Origin: Cytidiella melzeri | Taxonomy: Eukaryota; Basidiomycota; Agaricomycetes; Polyporales; Irpicaceae | Assembly (NCBI GenBank): GCA_022592445.1 | Contig: JABYQR010000497.1 | Coordinates: forward strand, 1 to 26,600 | Direction of reading: 5' to 3' | DNA length: 26,600 nucleotides | Shown here: in pieces, positions 8,730-18,798 of the stretch | How positions within the stretch are numbered: position 1 is the stretch's first letter | Layout of the letters: each line of letters starts with the position of its first letter | Translations under genes and position numbers: made by a program | The notes under the pieces: generated by a model | Told to the model about the DNA's origin: nothing | Seen by the model: only the letters and a program-made list of their open reading frames with translations | Databases searched by the model: none

Positions 8730-8937
8730 TTCTCCCCCCAACTAAAATTTGAACCATCCCTGGTTCTCGCGTGGCAATTTGAACTGTGAAACTCTGACCA
8801 CGAGGGTCCTTGCTCTATTGTGACGTTGGACTTCAAACCTTTTGCCTTCCCTTCTTCTGCCTCTCCCTCTGGTTCCATATTGCTCTTCCTCTCTGATGCC
8901 CTCACTACACTTCCTCCCTTCTCCTCTTCTCATCAGC
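8730..8937 (+). promoter_or_regulatory. Upstream region and pyrimidine-rich leader of the 8938 gene
   Basis: About 100 bp of mixed sequence is followed by a strongly pyrimidine-rich stretch (about 8838-8930) leading into the ATG at 8938. Such CT tracts commonly mark fungal transcription starts. The same frame is open upstream to 8842 with other Met codons, so a longer N-terminus is possible but would consist of low-complexity Leu/Ser/Pro. No TATA box is evident. Confidence 0.4.
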
Positions 8938-10484
8938 ATGTCCACGCAAGCCTCTTCATCTTGTCGCCCGGCTCATTGCCCCGTCACACGCCGCAAGTTG
9001 CCGCTCCGCACCATGACTGCCCGTGTTGGGAAAGGACTGTTGCCTCTGCCTCCTACTCCTGCGGAGCAGTTGCTTGCTGTGCACAAGCAGCTGGAGACTT
9101 TTGCAAAGGTGTTGAACGTTGTTCTGCAAATTCGTGGGGATCTGACAGGCGGTTGGGTGGCGGACGTCATTGCTGCCTTTGTAAGTACCTTCTTCCTCAC
9201 TACCGCCTCTCTTACTCACTCTCCCTTTCCAGCAAGCCTACGAGGACGTCTCGCCTCTTTGTGAGGACGCTGAGACCAACCTTGCGTTTCTCAACCTCTT
9301 CTCTCCCTTTGCTGCTGAGGAACACTGCATCCGCCTGCCTCAAGCCCAACAGGTCCCTCTCCACAACGCCCTCCGGCCTCTCTGGCGCAGCTTCAGTGCC
9401 CATCTTTGCCAGACGTCCTTCCTGGAGGCTCCTATTGTCGAGCTTCTCCTCAAGTGGGATTGGTGGGTTGGTGACTGGCCCAAAAACGAGGACGACATGG
9501 ACTCCGAGGGTTCTGCCGATGACCACAAATCTTCACACTCCGAGTTGCAATCTGCTATTGTTGCCCAAGAGCCTGAAGCTGTGCTCATCAAGCTTACCAA
9601 CGAGGATGAGGAGGAAGTGCAGCCACGTCTTCCACGCAAATGCAAAAGGGCGGACACGTCCACTTCTCTCAAGGTGACGGCCAGGCCACCAGCTAAGAAG
9701 CTGTCACAGGCGCAGCAGGACCAGCTGCAGGGGATAGGTCCAAACCCGCTCACCGGCAAGGAGTGGCAAAACCTGCCCACCCACTGGACCGCCACAATGG
9801 TTGCTCTCAGTGACAGCCAGGTGAGCACTCTCTTATTCTCTCTCCTTCCACCTCTGCTAACCTCTCTACCTCTTTCAGTGCAACTATTGCAAGGAAAAGA
9901 ACCTCGAGCAGTGCCATCACCCTTGAAACGGTACCCACGCCTTCCGCTGTTGCCCTTGTGGGGACATCAAACACGCTTGCCAGTTGAGCGACAAGCCCTT
10001 TGACAAAGACGTGCCAGATGTTGCGCAAACGCAGGATGAGGTGGAGATCCTCGACAATGAGCTGGCACCACCACTCTCTGACAACTCCATCACCACCTCC
10101 AGGCCTCGTCTTGCCGCCACCGCTGCTGCCAATGCCAAGGACAAAGGTAAGGCCCCCGCCTCCCTTTCTCCCGCCACTGTAGCTGGTCCTAGCAGCCTCC
10201 AACTGAACGTTGTCATGCCGCCCCTGCAACCAGAGCTACGTCGCCCACAAGTTGCGCGCCCTCCCTCCCCGCGTCCTCCTGCTACCGTCTTCAACGTCGA
10301 CAACGGCGTCAAGGAGATGCCTGGCCAGCCCGCCAAACTTCCAGGCGAAGCTCCTCCCCCTCCTGCTCCTGGCCGCGTCACCAACCGCGTGGTACTGCAA
10401 CAGTACCTCTCCACCCTCAAGACCAAACTTGGCACTGTGCTGGGTCGGATTACCATTGGCAAGGCCCGGATGATGGCTTTTTGA
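8938..10484 (+). pseudogene. Three-exon gene with Zn2Cys6-like cysteine cluster, one stop
   Basis: Exons 8938-9180, 9233-9820, 9879-10484. Introns of 52 and 58 bp have GT-AG ends, the second with a good branch site (GCTAAC). The N-terminal exons encode MSTQASSSCRPAHCPV, a helical part (EQLLAVHKQLETFAKVL) and WRSFSAHLCQTSFLEAPIVE. An acidic Ser/Asp/Glu stretch and a basic Lys/Pro/Ala stretch follow. The third exon opens with CNYCKEKNLEQCHHP, then TGA (9924-9926), then CCPCGDIKHAC. This is a CX2CX7C...CX2CX6C array close to the fungal Zn2Cys6 binuclear cluster but placed centrally. The TGA probably replaces an Arg CGA. The C-terminal half is Pro/Ala-rich and ends at TGA 10482-10484, next to the Gypsy remnant, so the natural C-terminus may be missing. 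I do not recognise the family; a nucleic-acid-binding role is only suggested by the cysteines. Confidence 0.6.
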
Positions 10485-10932
10485 TTGCAGTGTTGCGAAT
10501 TAGTATGAGCAATCCTCTCCTAAAGTCAGAGTTGCGGATGGTATGCATATACTCGAGTTCAAACCGCTGGGCTGCCTTAGTACGAGACTCCATGACCTTG
10601 TTTCGTAGTGCAACCATATGCTCCTGATGCTTTTGTAACGCGATTGCCCGTCAACTGATAAGATCCTCGGTGGACAACACAGAGTCTGGCGCCGGCTGCA
10701 GGTAGGTTGCTTCAATGATGTCAAGCAGAATTATCGGATGCGTGCCGGTGACCGCAAATTAAAGAGAACAGCCCATCCGTTTGCGCATGGTGATTCGCTC
10801 TGACCAGAACACCGATGCAGCAACCTGAGACCATTGACTAGCATCGTCGTGCGCTGCTTTATAGAGCGCCTGACAAACGTCATAGTGAGCTCGCTCGACT
10901 TGCCCATTTGCCCGCGAGTTGTAGCCGCTGAT
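10485..10932 (-). pseudogene. Gypsy integrase C-terminal fragment
   Basis: Reading leftward, the translation begins ISGYNSRANGQVERAHYDV, which is the conserved integrase core end (NG-x-VER with the catalytic Glu). It continues through WSQVAASVFW and MRKRMGCS and, after frame changes near 10800 and 10740, EATYLQPAPDSVLST and RAIALQKHQEH. This is the typical integrase C-terminal and linker region of fungal Gypsy elements. Stops and small indels make it non-functional. On its 5' side it joins ORF0 copy 2 directly (TGA 10935-10933 followed by ATC), so gag, protease, reverse transcriptase and the integrase N-terminus have been deleted. On its 3' side it stops at the end of the 8938-10484 gene; the 3' LTR is absent. 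Confidence 0.75.
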
Positions 10933-11526
10933 TCAAATAAGAAGCTTCTCTAGCTTCTGTTTCTCCTGCTCAAAGTGGTGCTTTGTGTTGTTGTGAAGCT
11001 GGTGGTATTTGTCGATGGTGGTGAGAATCGACAGTTGTTTGAGCATGGCTGTGAGCTTGGGAGTAAAGATACCTTGAAGATCTTCAAGGGTGTGCTTGCA
11101 AAAGTCAATGAGGATTGGCTTTGCTGCAATGAGAGCCGCGCTAGGGCTGGTAGCTGGCCAGGCTGGGAAGCGTTCTGCTAACAAAGGCTTCTTAGGGAGA
11201 CTTGTTAAAGCCTGGGCTCGTTCGCGTGCAGTACTGGCGGCAAACTCTTTGGACTTGGCGCGGAGTTTTTCAAACTCCTCTGCTGTGGGAAATCTGTGTG
11301 TGAGGGTGGAACTTTTAGGTTTACAACAACCAACGTAAGAGGCAATAGCCTTAAGCTCCTTCTCCGTGTATTTGTGACTCTTTCCACGTGCATGCTCTGC
11401 ATCAAGTTGATCAAAAACAGCCTGAGGTAAGGTGCAATGGATCTGGACTTCTTGACGTGCTTGGTTCAGATCCTTATGCAAAGGATCTGGGCGAGCAGTA
11501 AAATGGGAGTGTGATTTTTTTGGCAC
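10933..11526 (-). pseudogene. ORF0 of deleted Gypsy element (copy 2)
   Basis: An open frame of 197 codons homologous to the ORF at 1541-2320. Shared features are the LP...LDAEHARGKS-like start region, TEKELKAIASYV versus SDKDLVNVAKYV, a basic region with RERAQAL, AKPILIDF and GIFTPKLTAM. The C-terminal part of copy 1 is missing because the internal deletion joins codon 197 to the integrase fragment. The start is a GTG following TTAG at the same place as in copy 1, supporting a 3' splice site near 11525 and an upstream leader exon rather than a true start here. The LTR at 11700-12368 lies 174 bp upstream, the same arrangement as in the first element. Function unknown. Confidence 0.6.
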
Positions 11527-11699
11527 TAAGAATCAACCACGGAAAGTGAACAAGTCAGCAATCAAGCACGTCAAGACGGACGGCAATGGCTTACTCTCAA
11601 ACGTAGGGGAAAACAAACTTTTTTTTGACTGGAGGGACAAGAGGGCTTGATCCAAGCTAAGGGCAGTCGTGCCAGTAGCTGTGTGGTATCTTGACCTAA

Positions 11700-12368
11700 T
11701 GTTGTGGAGTGACTGCTGCTATACTGATAAACCCTATCCAAGGGTAGAGAGGAGGGGGAGTGGAAGTGGAAGTAGATCTCCATCGACGACAACAAGGTCA
11801 AAGTCGATGATAAGCAGGCAAGTGGGCACAGAGGCCGGATACTGGCAGTGCAAATGACGAAGTTAATATCAGACTTATACTAGGTTACATTGAGTAACTC
11901 ACCTGGCAGTGCAAATGATGAAGAGGTCAAGATGCAGAACCAGGGAGGGTAAGGGGTACTATATATACTGTGTCTGGGTGGTCTGTGCACCAGTTCCCAC
12001 ACTAGGGACTGGAGTAACTGTGGGACTGAGGTAATCATAGAACAATAACGGACCAGGGTACATGTCAAGCACCAGGGTAACTATCAGGGACCAGGGTACA
12101 TAGAACAATAGGACTGGAACAATAGACAATAGAACAATAGAAACTGGGGGAATCCCTGGGGAATCCCTAACAATAGACAAAAGACAATAGACGGAAGACA
12201 ATAGGATGATAAAAACTGGGGGAATCCCTAACAATGGAAGGGGAACAATAGAACAATAGCCTAGGTTGATCTGGAACCGCTCCAGATTGAGTCTAGGGTT
12301 TGGGTCTGGATTATTAATAAATAAGGCAGGATGTGACGTGACCTGGGTTAGGGTTAGGTCCAGGAACA
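11700..12368 (-). repeat. Gypsy LTR, family 2 (669 bp)
   Basis: On the minus strand it begins TGTTCCTGGACC (12368) and ends CCACAACA (11700), giving TGTT/AACA ends. The next bases, TTAGGTCAAGAT, resemble those following the family 1 LTR. It belongs to the deleted element carrying ORF0 copy 2. It contains a TATA-like TATATATAG near 11960 (minus), a dense cluster of ACAATAG motifs (12040-12260), repeated GGGGAATCCCT and ACCAGGGTA words, and two telomere-like TTAGGG units near its outer end (12345-12358). The boundary at 12368 is inferred from the TG/CA rule and not from a second copy, so it could shift. Confidence 0.6.
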
Positions 12369-13089
12369 CTCCTAGCCGGAAAATAAGTGCTCTAAATAGG
12401 TGCCTAATGCTATAAACTTGTGATAATGTTGGAAAAATCCGGTCTCTGTTGGACTATCCATGTCACACTTTCTGGAGATCTTCGGGCACAAAGGGTGGTA
12501 TCCAGCTTCGTTTCAGGAGGACTTGATGCTCAGCTTTGTTCCTGTCTCATCTTTGTTGCTATTTGCCAATGCTGTGGTCTTCCTGAATACGCTCTCGTTT
12601 CACAGTTTGATACGTATTGTAACCAATCACTGCTATTACTAATGAATTAATTTGCTTGGTTGCACTCTGCATGACTTCCGCAAGAATTTTGCAGCAGGTA
12701 CGACAATGTTTTTGTCCCAACTGGGTCAACGTTAAAGCATGGAATATAACAACATTTGCTAACCAGCAAATCGTAGTTATATGTAAAACTGCTGCCATGC
12801 AATGTTGGTATATGAATGCAAGCACCAACATCAGCCTTCATACACCAGTTGAATCAATGTATGAGTTTGCTACTGGGTGCTCAACAATATTATACAAAAG
12901 CACTACTGATATTTACAATGCGTATATGATGTGCATATATCAAAGATGTGTTTAGCTTGCATGTGGAGTTGAGTTACATGTATTGGTTCTTTGTGGCGCT
13001 AGTCTGGTATATACACAGCGGCTCCCATGCATTATGCAACTGTATTTACAATAGCACGCTCACATTAGCAGTGCTGTGATGTAGCTGGA
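12369..13089. other. No convincing gene; AT-rich DNA
   Basis: Short open frames exist (plus 12420-12650 and 12460-12642; plus 12656-12955) but none has a recognisable motif, intron structure or compositional support. The stretch 12460-12600 (MSHFLEIFGHKGWYP...) reads more protein-like than its surroundings and could be an eroded exon. The rest is AT-rich with ATGCA-type words. Confidence 0.4.
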
Positions 13090-13430
13090 TAATATGCATA
13101 ACAGCTGCCATGCACCTTCAGTATCTATTCACAGTAGTTATAGAATCTGCATGACAGCTGCCATGCATTCAACGTGTGTACCCATAGCATACCTGTGTTG
13201 GCAACAATGTAAATACATGACTGCTATCATGCATTTTATCTGTGTATTCATAGCATCTACATATCAGCAACCATGTAACATCAGTAGCAATAAATACAAA
13301 ACCCATTGTGAAGTTGCTACTATTCATAGCACTCCCATATAAGCAACCATGTAATATTGTCAACAATATATTCCAAATTCTTAGTGAAGTTGCTACTAGC
13401 ATTTGTAATCTACAACTGCATGCTTTTATG
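13090..13430. repeat. Degenerate tandem repeat around CATG-x-CAGCTGCCATGCA
   Basis: Words such as CATAACAGCTGCCATGCA, CATGACAGCTGCCATGCA, CATGACTGCTATCATGCA and CATATCAGCAACCATGTAA recur every 50-80 bp, usually followed by a CATAGCA or CATAGCATC spacer. The copies are too diverged for an exact unit. Similar words recur at about 17025-17240, so this is probably an old dispersed or satellite-like repeat. Confidence 0.45.
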
Positions 13431-14874
13431 TGATATAGCCAGGTATATATCTCATTGCTCATTGATATGATGATTGCACCCAAGACAAGAGCACAATGCG
13501 GGTTGCTGATCTGACCTCCATTATAATTGTATACCTCATAAATCTTTCGGGATTTGGCCCACTTATTCAAAGAAACATTATCAAATGAATAAATAAATAA
13601 ATAGACAAATGAATTCAAAAAATGGCTGCTATAGAAACAGATTTTACACTGCCTCAAGCGTGTTGTTCTGCAGTGCTGTGTCTTGCTTCCAGATGACTTG
13701 CAAATCAGCTGATGAAGACGGCTTGAATCAACTTACCATTACTGAGTATGTCGTGCTACAAACTTCCTTGGCATTTGTTTCAGCTTCCAATGTGATCTTG
13801 GTCAGGTTAGCCCATCTTCGGGATGAAATGCAGAAGCAACTTGATGCAATTCTCCGGTCTGATACATCATTTTACTCCAATGGCAAATGGCAGCTCCCTT
13901 CCCAGAAATCAAAGAAGTCTCCGGAGCGACATGTGGTATACAAGGTTTTGATGGATGAACGAGAGAAGCTTTATAAGAAATGGGCGGATATTGATGTCTC
14001 AGCCAGTGATGTTCAAGAATGGGAGCTTCAGAATGTTGCTCTGACAGTGGCATGTGCAATACTCAACCCATGTAAGCATTTCAACTAGCGTTAGCAAGGC
14101 CGGCAAGCGGCAAGTACAATTCCTGAAATTTGAATGAAATATTAGTTTTTGAGCCAGAGTGGTAAGTAAACTTGGTGCTGGTAGCAGCCTGACCAAGTAA
14201 CTTGGTTGGGAATTACTTCTTCAGTGAGTGATGTATAGTAACTTGGTGGTTTGTCTTCACTGGAGCACACAATTGTTCATGAAAGAAGACAAACTATGCT
14301 GTATTGTTTGAAGTGCAACAATGGGTGTGAGTACAGAATTACAACAAGTTTGTGGAGAAGAGCATGGAGACAAAGACCGTTTGGAACACGTCTTCTCCTT
14401 AATGGTGCTGAACCATGCTTAATAATCTAGATACAATTTGGTAAACTGCAGGAGCAGGGTTTCAAGTGATTATGTGAATGATAGCAAATTGAATATATTG
14501 TATAGCATGAAATAGTTAATTGCACCTGTGACTTTGTTTCCAAAACGAACCTCAGTAAACAACTCTGTTCCTGGTAAGGACCTTGCCAAGCCATCTGGTC
14601 ATAAAAATTGACTGTATTACGGGCATTTGCTATTGGTGACATGTATGATAGGCACTTAATCTAGGATCAAGTGATCTTACTACAATTGATGAGTTTGGTT
14701 GCGGGAAAAGGAGCCATACAATGATAAAGGTAGTCACCAATGGTAGCAAGGGGCTTCATATATCTTGTCATTAATCTTGGGCAGTGTTCACTGCTGATTT
14801 TAGTGAATTGCTTAGTTCAAGAATGAACAGCTTGAAGGTGTCTCATTAGATCAATTGCTCAAACATGTTACATG

Positions 14875-15565
14875 TGTCCTGTTGATGTCTGAACTGCGTC
14901 GTTCACATTGAAACCCCCACAGGCTGTGTTCTGATTGTAACCCCTGCTCAGGGAGCAACTAGTGGGTGTGAAACTATGTGGACAATCAGATGCAGTGCTT
15001 GCTTTCAATGCAACCACATCTTGCTGATGTCTGAACTGCCTCACCCCCATGGAAACTGCCACAGGCTGTGTTGTAACTGTAACTCCCACTAATGGTTGTA
15101 AAACTTGTTGAAGCAATCGGAAGCAGTGCCTGCTGCCAATGCAACTATGTGCTGTTGATGTCTGAACTGCCTCACCCCTATTGGAGCTGCTACAGCTGTG
15201 AATCCTTGCTCACAAAGTAGTGGTTGTGAAACTTTGTGGAGCAATTGAACGCAGCACTGGCTGCTGATGAAACCATGTCTAGCTGATGTCTGCATTGCCT
15301 CACGTCCATCAGAGCTGCCACAGGCTATGTTCTGATGTTACCTCCTCCATAGAGAGCAAATATTGCTTGTAAAACTTTGTGCAACAATCCAATGCAGTGC
15401 TTGCTGCTGATGCAACCATGTACTGTTGATGTCTGAACTGCCTCACCCCCATTGGAACTGCCACAGGCTGTGTTCTGATTGTAACTCCTGCTTAGAGAGC
15501 AACTAACAGTTGTGAAACTTTGTGAAACAATCAGATACAGTATTCACTACTAATGCAGCCACAAA
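14875..15565. repeat. Minisatellite, five units of 128-143 bp
   Basis: Units begin near GATGTCTGAACTGCCTCACC at 14884, 15025, 15157, 15285 and 15428, spaced 141, 132, 128 and 143 bp. Each contains, in order, CCACAGGCTGTGTTCTGATTGTAAC-like, GAGAGCAACTA-like, TTGTGAAACTTTGTG-like, CAATCAGATGCAGTG-like and CTGCTGATGCAACCATG-like segments. Copies are diverged by substitutions and short indels. Unit lengths are not consistently multiples of three, so coding is unlikely. Confidence 0.85.
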
Positions 15566-16314
15566 TTTACATTGTCCAAGAATGTAGGGATTGAGATTTG
15601 GTAGTTAGCTTCCACAGTACTGGTAGCTCTTGCTCAGAGCCAATACTATGTGTGGCATGTGTTCTAATTGTTTTCCTTGTTTAGAGAGCAAGCAATGTCT
15701 GTAGATTGCTGCACATGTACATGACCAGAATTTGACATCATAGCAAGAGTGGAGTTTGAATCTGAGTCTGAGTGACCTTTTTCAGTGGACTCACCATAAC
15801 TTGCTCAATTCCACTTCATTTGACAGGATGTTTGTACTAGGATGTTGCCACAAGATAGGGCTATCCAATGGTGTATTATATGTACAGATTGGTACCCAAT
15901 TTTAGTCTGTAAAAATGAAAAAGTGCATTTTGATTGCAAAAGTGATCTGATACAAAGTTATAAAGGGCTGATAACCAGGCCAGTGTGATGCCATCAGCTG
16001 TATTCATTGTTTTGTTATTAACACTGTTACTTTCTGTATTCTGCCATCAAATTCCCACACTTTGGGGGACAAAAAGGTCACATCTGAAAAGGCATCAATG
16101 TGCTGGAGCACACTGGAACAATTCTTCTTCATTCTTCAGGAATTGTAATTCACCTTTCTACTTGCCAGGCTTTGGGTGCTTTTTGCAGAATATTTTGCCT
16201 TCAATCATGCAGATGCAATTTGCAAGCATGCATCTGCTGTGCTGTGTATTGATATCTCCCACATGCATTTGATATCTATACATAGTATTTCACTTGCTAA
16301 ATCCGAGTCAATCT

Positions 16315-17007
16315 TGTTACAAACGGTCTTCACAGCCTAGTATTACCTTGATAATCAGTTATCTTCTTTACAATTGCCTTGACGATCCAACTCGTCTTTC
16401 CTCCATCATTCCCTGATCCACATTGCCTTTGTTCAACACGGACTATTATGTTATCAGTTACCTTCTGATGTCCATTCAAACCTCGGACCTAACTCCGATT
16501 GGTTACCATTGCTTTGGTTCAACCCTCGGCCTTTCCATACCTCCGTTACCACTTCATCGGGTCCAACCCCGCCTATCCCCTGTTTTGGATCCAACTCCGT
16601 CTATCCCCTGTTTCGGGTTCAACCCCTTCTCTATTGATCTCTGCCTCATGTTTCCCCTTTCTATTGTTCCTTGTTTCCGCACCTTGACGGTCTTTTCTCT
16701 CATTGGCTTTCCAGAGTAGTGGCTGTTCTCTGTGTATTGTTCTTCCTTTCTGTTTCTCTGATTTGCTACCACTACCTTGGACTGGTCCAAAAGTAGTTAG
16801 GTCAACATGTATAAATAGCCGTTAGACATGGGGCTAGAACCTCAGTCTATCCACTTTGTATCAATATTCCTTCTATCAAACCATCATCTGTCTGCCACTG
16901 TGCTTGACAGCAACCGCGCGGCCTAGACCATCATCAGACCTTGAGTGTAGCTACACCAAGGGGTTCTGACCTGACAACTTGTCCCTTGACGATATTTGGT
17001 CTTAACA
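16315..17007 (+). repeat. Solo LTR, family 3, with target duplication AATCT
   Basis: Begins TGTTACAAACGG and ends GGTCTTAACA (TGTTA/TAACA inverted ends), 693 bp. It is flanked by the exact 5-bp direct repeat AATCT at 16310-16314 and 17008-17012. There is no internal element sequence, so it is a solo LTR left by recombination. The LTR at 21170-21838 matches it along its length in opposite orientation. It contains several ATTGTTC words. Confidence 0.92.
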
Positions 17008-18798
17008 AATCTATGGCCTCAAATTATGCATGTAATGTGATTATAGCAGCTATATATACGCTGAAAATTGGCTTGCTGCCATGTCTACTTCACTGTTATA
17101 GATGCTGTCGCTTCTCACATCTGGCCATACTATACATAGCACACAGTATGCATAATTGCTGACTATATATGGGCACAGCTGCTGGCTTGCTAACATGTGC
17201 ACATGACTGCAATATATAGGCCAACTTCTATGCATTCAGCATGTCCTTTGCAAGTTGTTTGGCCAAATGCATGATCTGCTCACATGTGTCTTATGCATGA
17301 TCAATGCTGCTTCACATCTTCCCTGTGCATCGTGCATCAAGAAACACTGACATGAAGATGCTCTCATCATCAATTTGCAGCTTGTGTTCCTTGGGGTCTT
17401 GAAGCCTGGTCAGCAAAAGCAAAGGCCTTCCAAGTTGATTCATCTGAAGGGAAGAAGCGGGATACTGAAACACTGCGGAAATATTTTGGATCAACATACC
17501 TGAGGGATTTGAATGAGCCATCTGTAATTGTTGATCAACATGGACAAGTGTTAGTCTGGGTGCTGCCGCGCTTACTATTCCAATCAAGAAAAGTATGTAT
17601 ACATCTTGATCTGAACATAGAATGTGCATTCATGTCAAAAAATCCAAGAAGACAATGTACAATGGCTGCAAACACATCTCCTCTAAATTGCAAAGAAAGA
17701 CATCAGGGACAAATCAACTACTTGGAGATCTCGAAAAAATCTATACCATCCTGCTGGTGGCCTTCTTGGAGTAACAGATATCTCAGTATGCTGGTTTGCT
17801 CAGGGACATGAGGTATGCCTGTTTTGTGTTAATCTGACATTTTTTGACCAGCAGCAAAGACTCTACGCTATCCTATTCATCAAAGCTCAATGCTTGCAAA
17901 TAGAAATGTAGGGAAATGGTTCCGGCGCATACGGCTAGCAGAATATGTTCTCAATGCAGCAACTTGTCTGGCTGCTCCTACTCATTTTCTGGCCGGGATG
18001 AAGATGGTCCATAATGGAATCAATGGAGTTGGAGTTGAGGCAACATATAGTCAAAGTGGCTTTTGGTCCTCAGTGTTTTCTGGTATAGCGGTTATTGGTA
18101 ACCGGGGTACTCCTTCTCATTGGGACCGACTTGGCCGCCCTGCCTGGTATGATCTTCTATTCAGCTGTGGTACAGATCAAGACTGCAAGCTGGATCTACC
18201 GGATATTGGTGCAAGTGTGTGATATCATCCTGGAGATGCTTGCTTTATTGCAGGCAATGCCTTGCAACATGAAGTGAAGGATTGGAAAGGGGGGGGAGGA
18301 CAGACTTGCATATGCTCACTACCACAGGTTTCTGGTGGCAGAGCGTATGGGCATTCATCCTGGAGCTGCACCATTCTTGTCTGATTTTGGCAAGCATCTG
18401 GACACGGGTTTCTTTGGTAGAAATGCAAATATGTATGGACAGTAATGCATGCAAGCTACTGCTGCATGTAAAGAACAATTGCAATTATGTTTTCTAGGCC
18501 TGTGTGTCTAATAAGCAGCACTTAAGCCTATATGCACCCTATGTAAATGTGTAACATTACTGGTACTCACGTAGCAATACAATACATGCTTTGCTGTATG
18601 TATATGTTTGAAAAATACAATGATCCTCGCTTATGTTGCTGGCAGTATGTATACTTTCTCACATGTACTCCTCAATTTGTATATACACTATCCTACCCTC
18701 AGTGTGCATAACTATGAACCAAACTTTACCTTGTTAAGCAAGTAAACAAAGACACATTTGTATAATTTTCAAGGAGTAGAAAATTCCAGTATACTATA

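Larger units (their letters stand above)
14072..17380 (+). other. 3.3-kb intron of the dioxygenase pseudogene
   Basis: Donor GTAAGC at 14072 and acceptor TTTGCAG ending 17380 join exons in the correct phase, giving NP-S-CVPWGLEAW across the junction. The other introns of this gene are 56 and 47 bp, so this one is about 60 times longer. It contains a minisatellite (14875-15565), a solo LTR (16315-17007) and about 1.9 kb of unassigned AT-rich sequence (14100-14870, 15566-16309, 17013-17340) without coding signal. An alternative is that the insertions hit an originally normal short intron after the gene had died. Confidence 0.55.
13693..18445 (+). pseudogene. TET/JBP-like 2-oxoglutarate Fe(II) dioxygenase pseudogene
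   Basis: Exons read as 13693-14071, 17381-17592, 17649-17812, 17860-18445 (446 codons if two indels are allowed for). The first exon encodes a helical N-terminus (MQKQLDAILR, DEREKLYKKWADIDV) ending AILNP. A phase-1 junction leads to CVPWGLEAWSAKAKAF and EPSVIVDQHGQVLVWVLP. Exon 3 has LYHPAGGLLGVTDIS and CWFAQGHE. Exon 4 has GNRGTPSHWDRLGRPAWYDL, in which HWD fits the metal-binding HxD. It continues with YHPGDACFIAGNALQHEV (distal His) and DRLAYAHY (candidate 2-oxoglutarate-binding Arg), ending at TAA 18443. This order matches the mushroom TET/JBP-type dioxygenases that oxidise methylated DNA bases and are often linked to KDZ transposons. Lesions: 1-nt loss in exon 3 (about 17690-17715), TGA 18220-18222, one extra G in the 8-G run 18289-18296. 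The start could be upstream; an AG precedes the ATG. Family call is from memory of the motif pattern. Confidence 0.65.

Noticed and set aside
8287..8905. Plus 152-codon and minus 157-codon frames in the 5' part of the outer element copy
   Set aside because: The equivalent region of copy A lies upstream of the TATA box and does not preserve these frames, so they are incidental to a CG-rich promoter region.
12345..12358. Telomere-like GGGTTAGGGTTAGG
   Set aside because: Only two units inside an LTR; too short to indicate a telomere or an interstitial telomeric array.
14875..15565. CRISPR-like array
   Set aside because: Units are long, diverged and contiguous without unique spacers, in a eukaryotic context; it is a minisatellite.
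15985..16272. Plus ORF with SHLKRHQCAGAH resembling part of a C2H2 finger
   Set aside because: Lacks the paired cysteines and linker of a real finger; lies in repeat-filled intron DNA.
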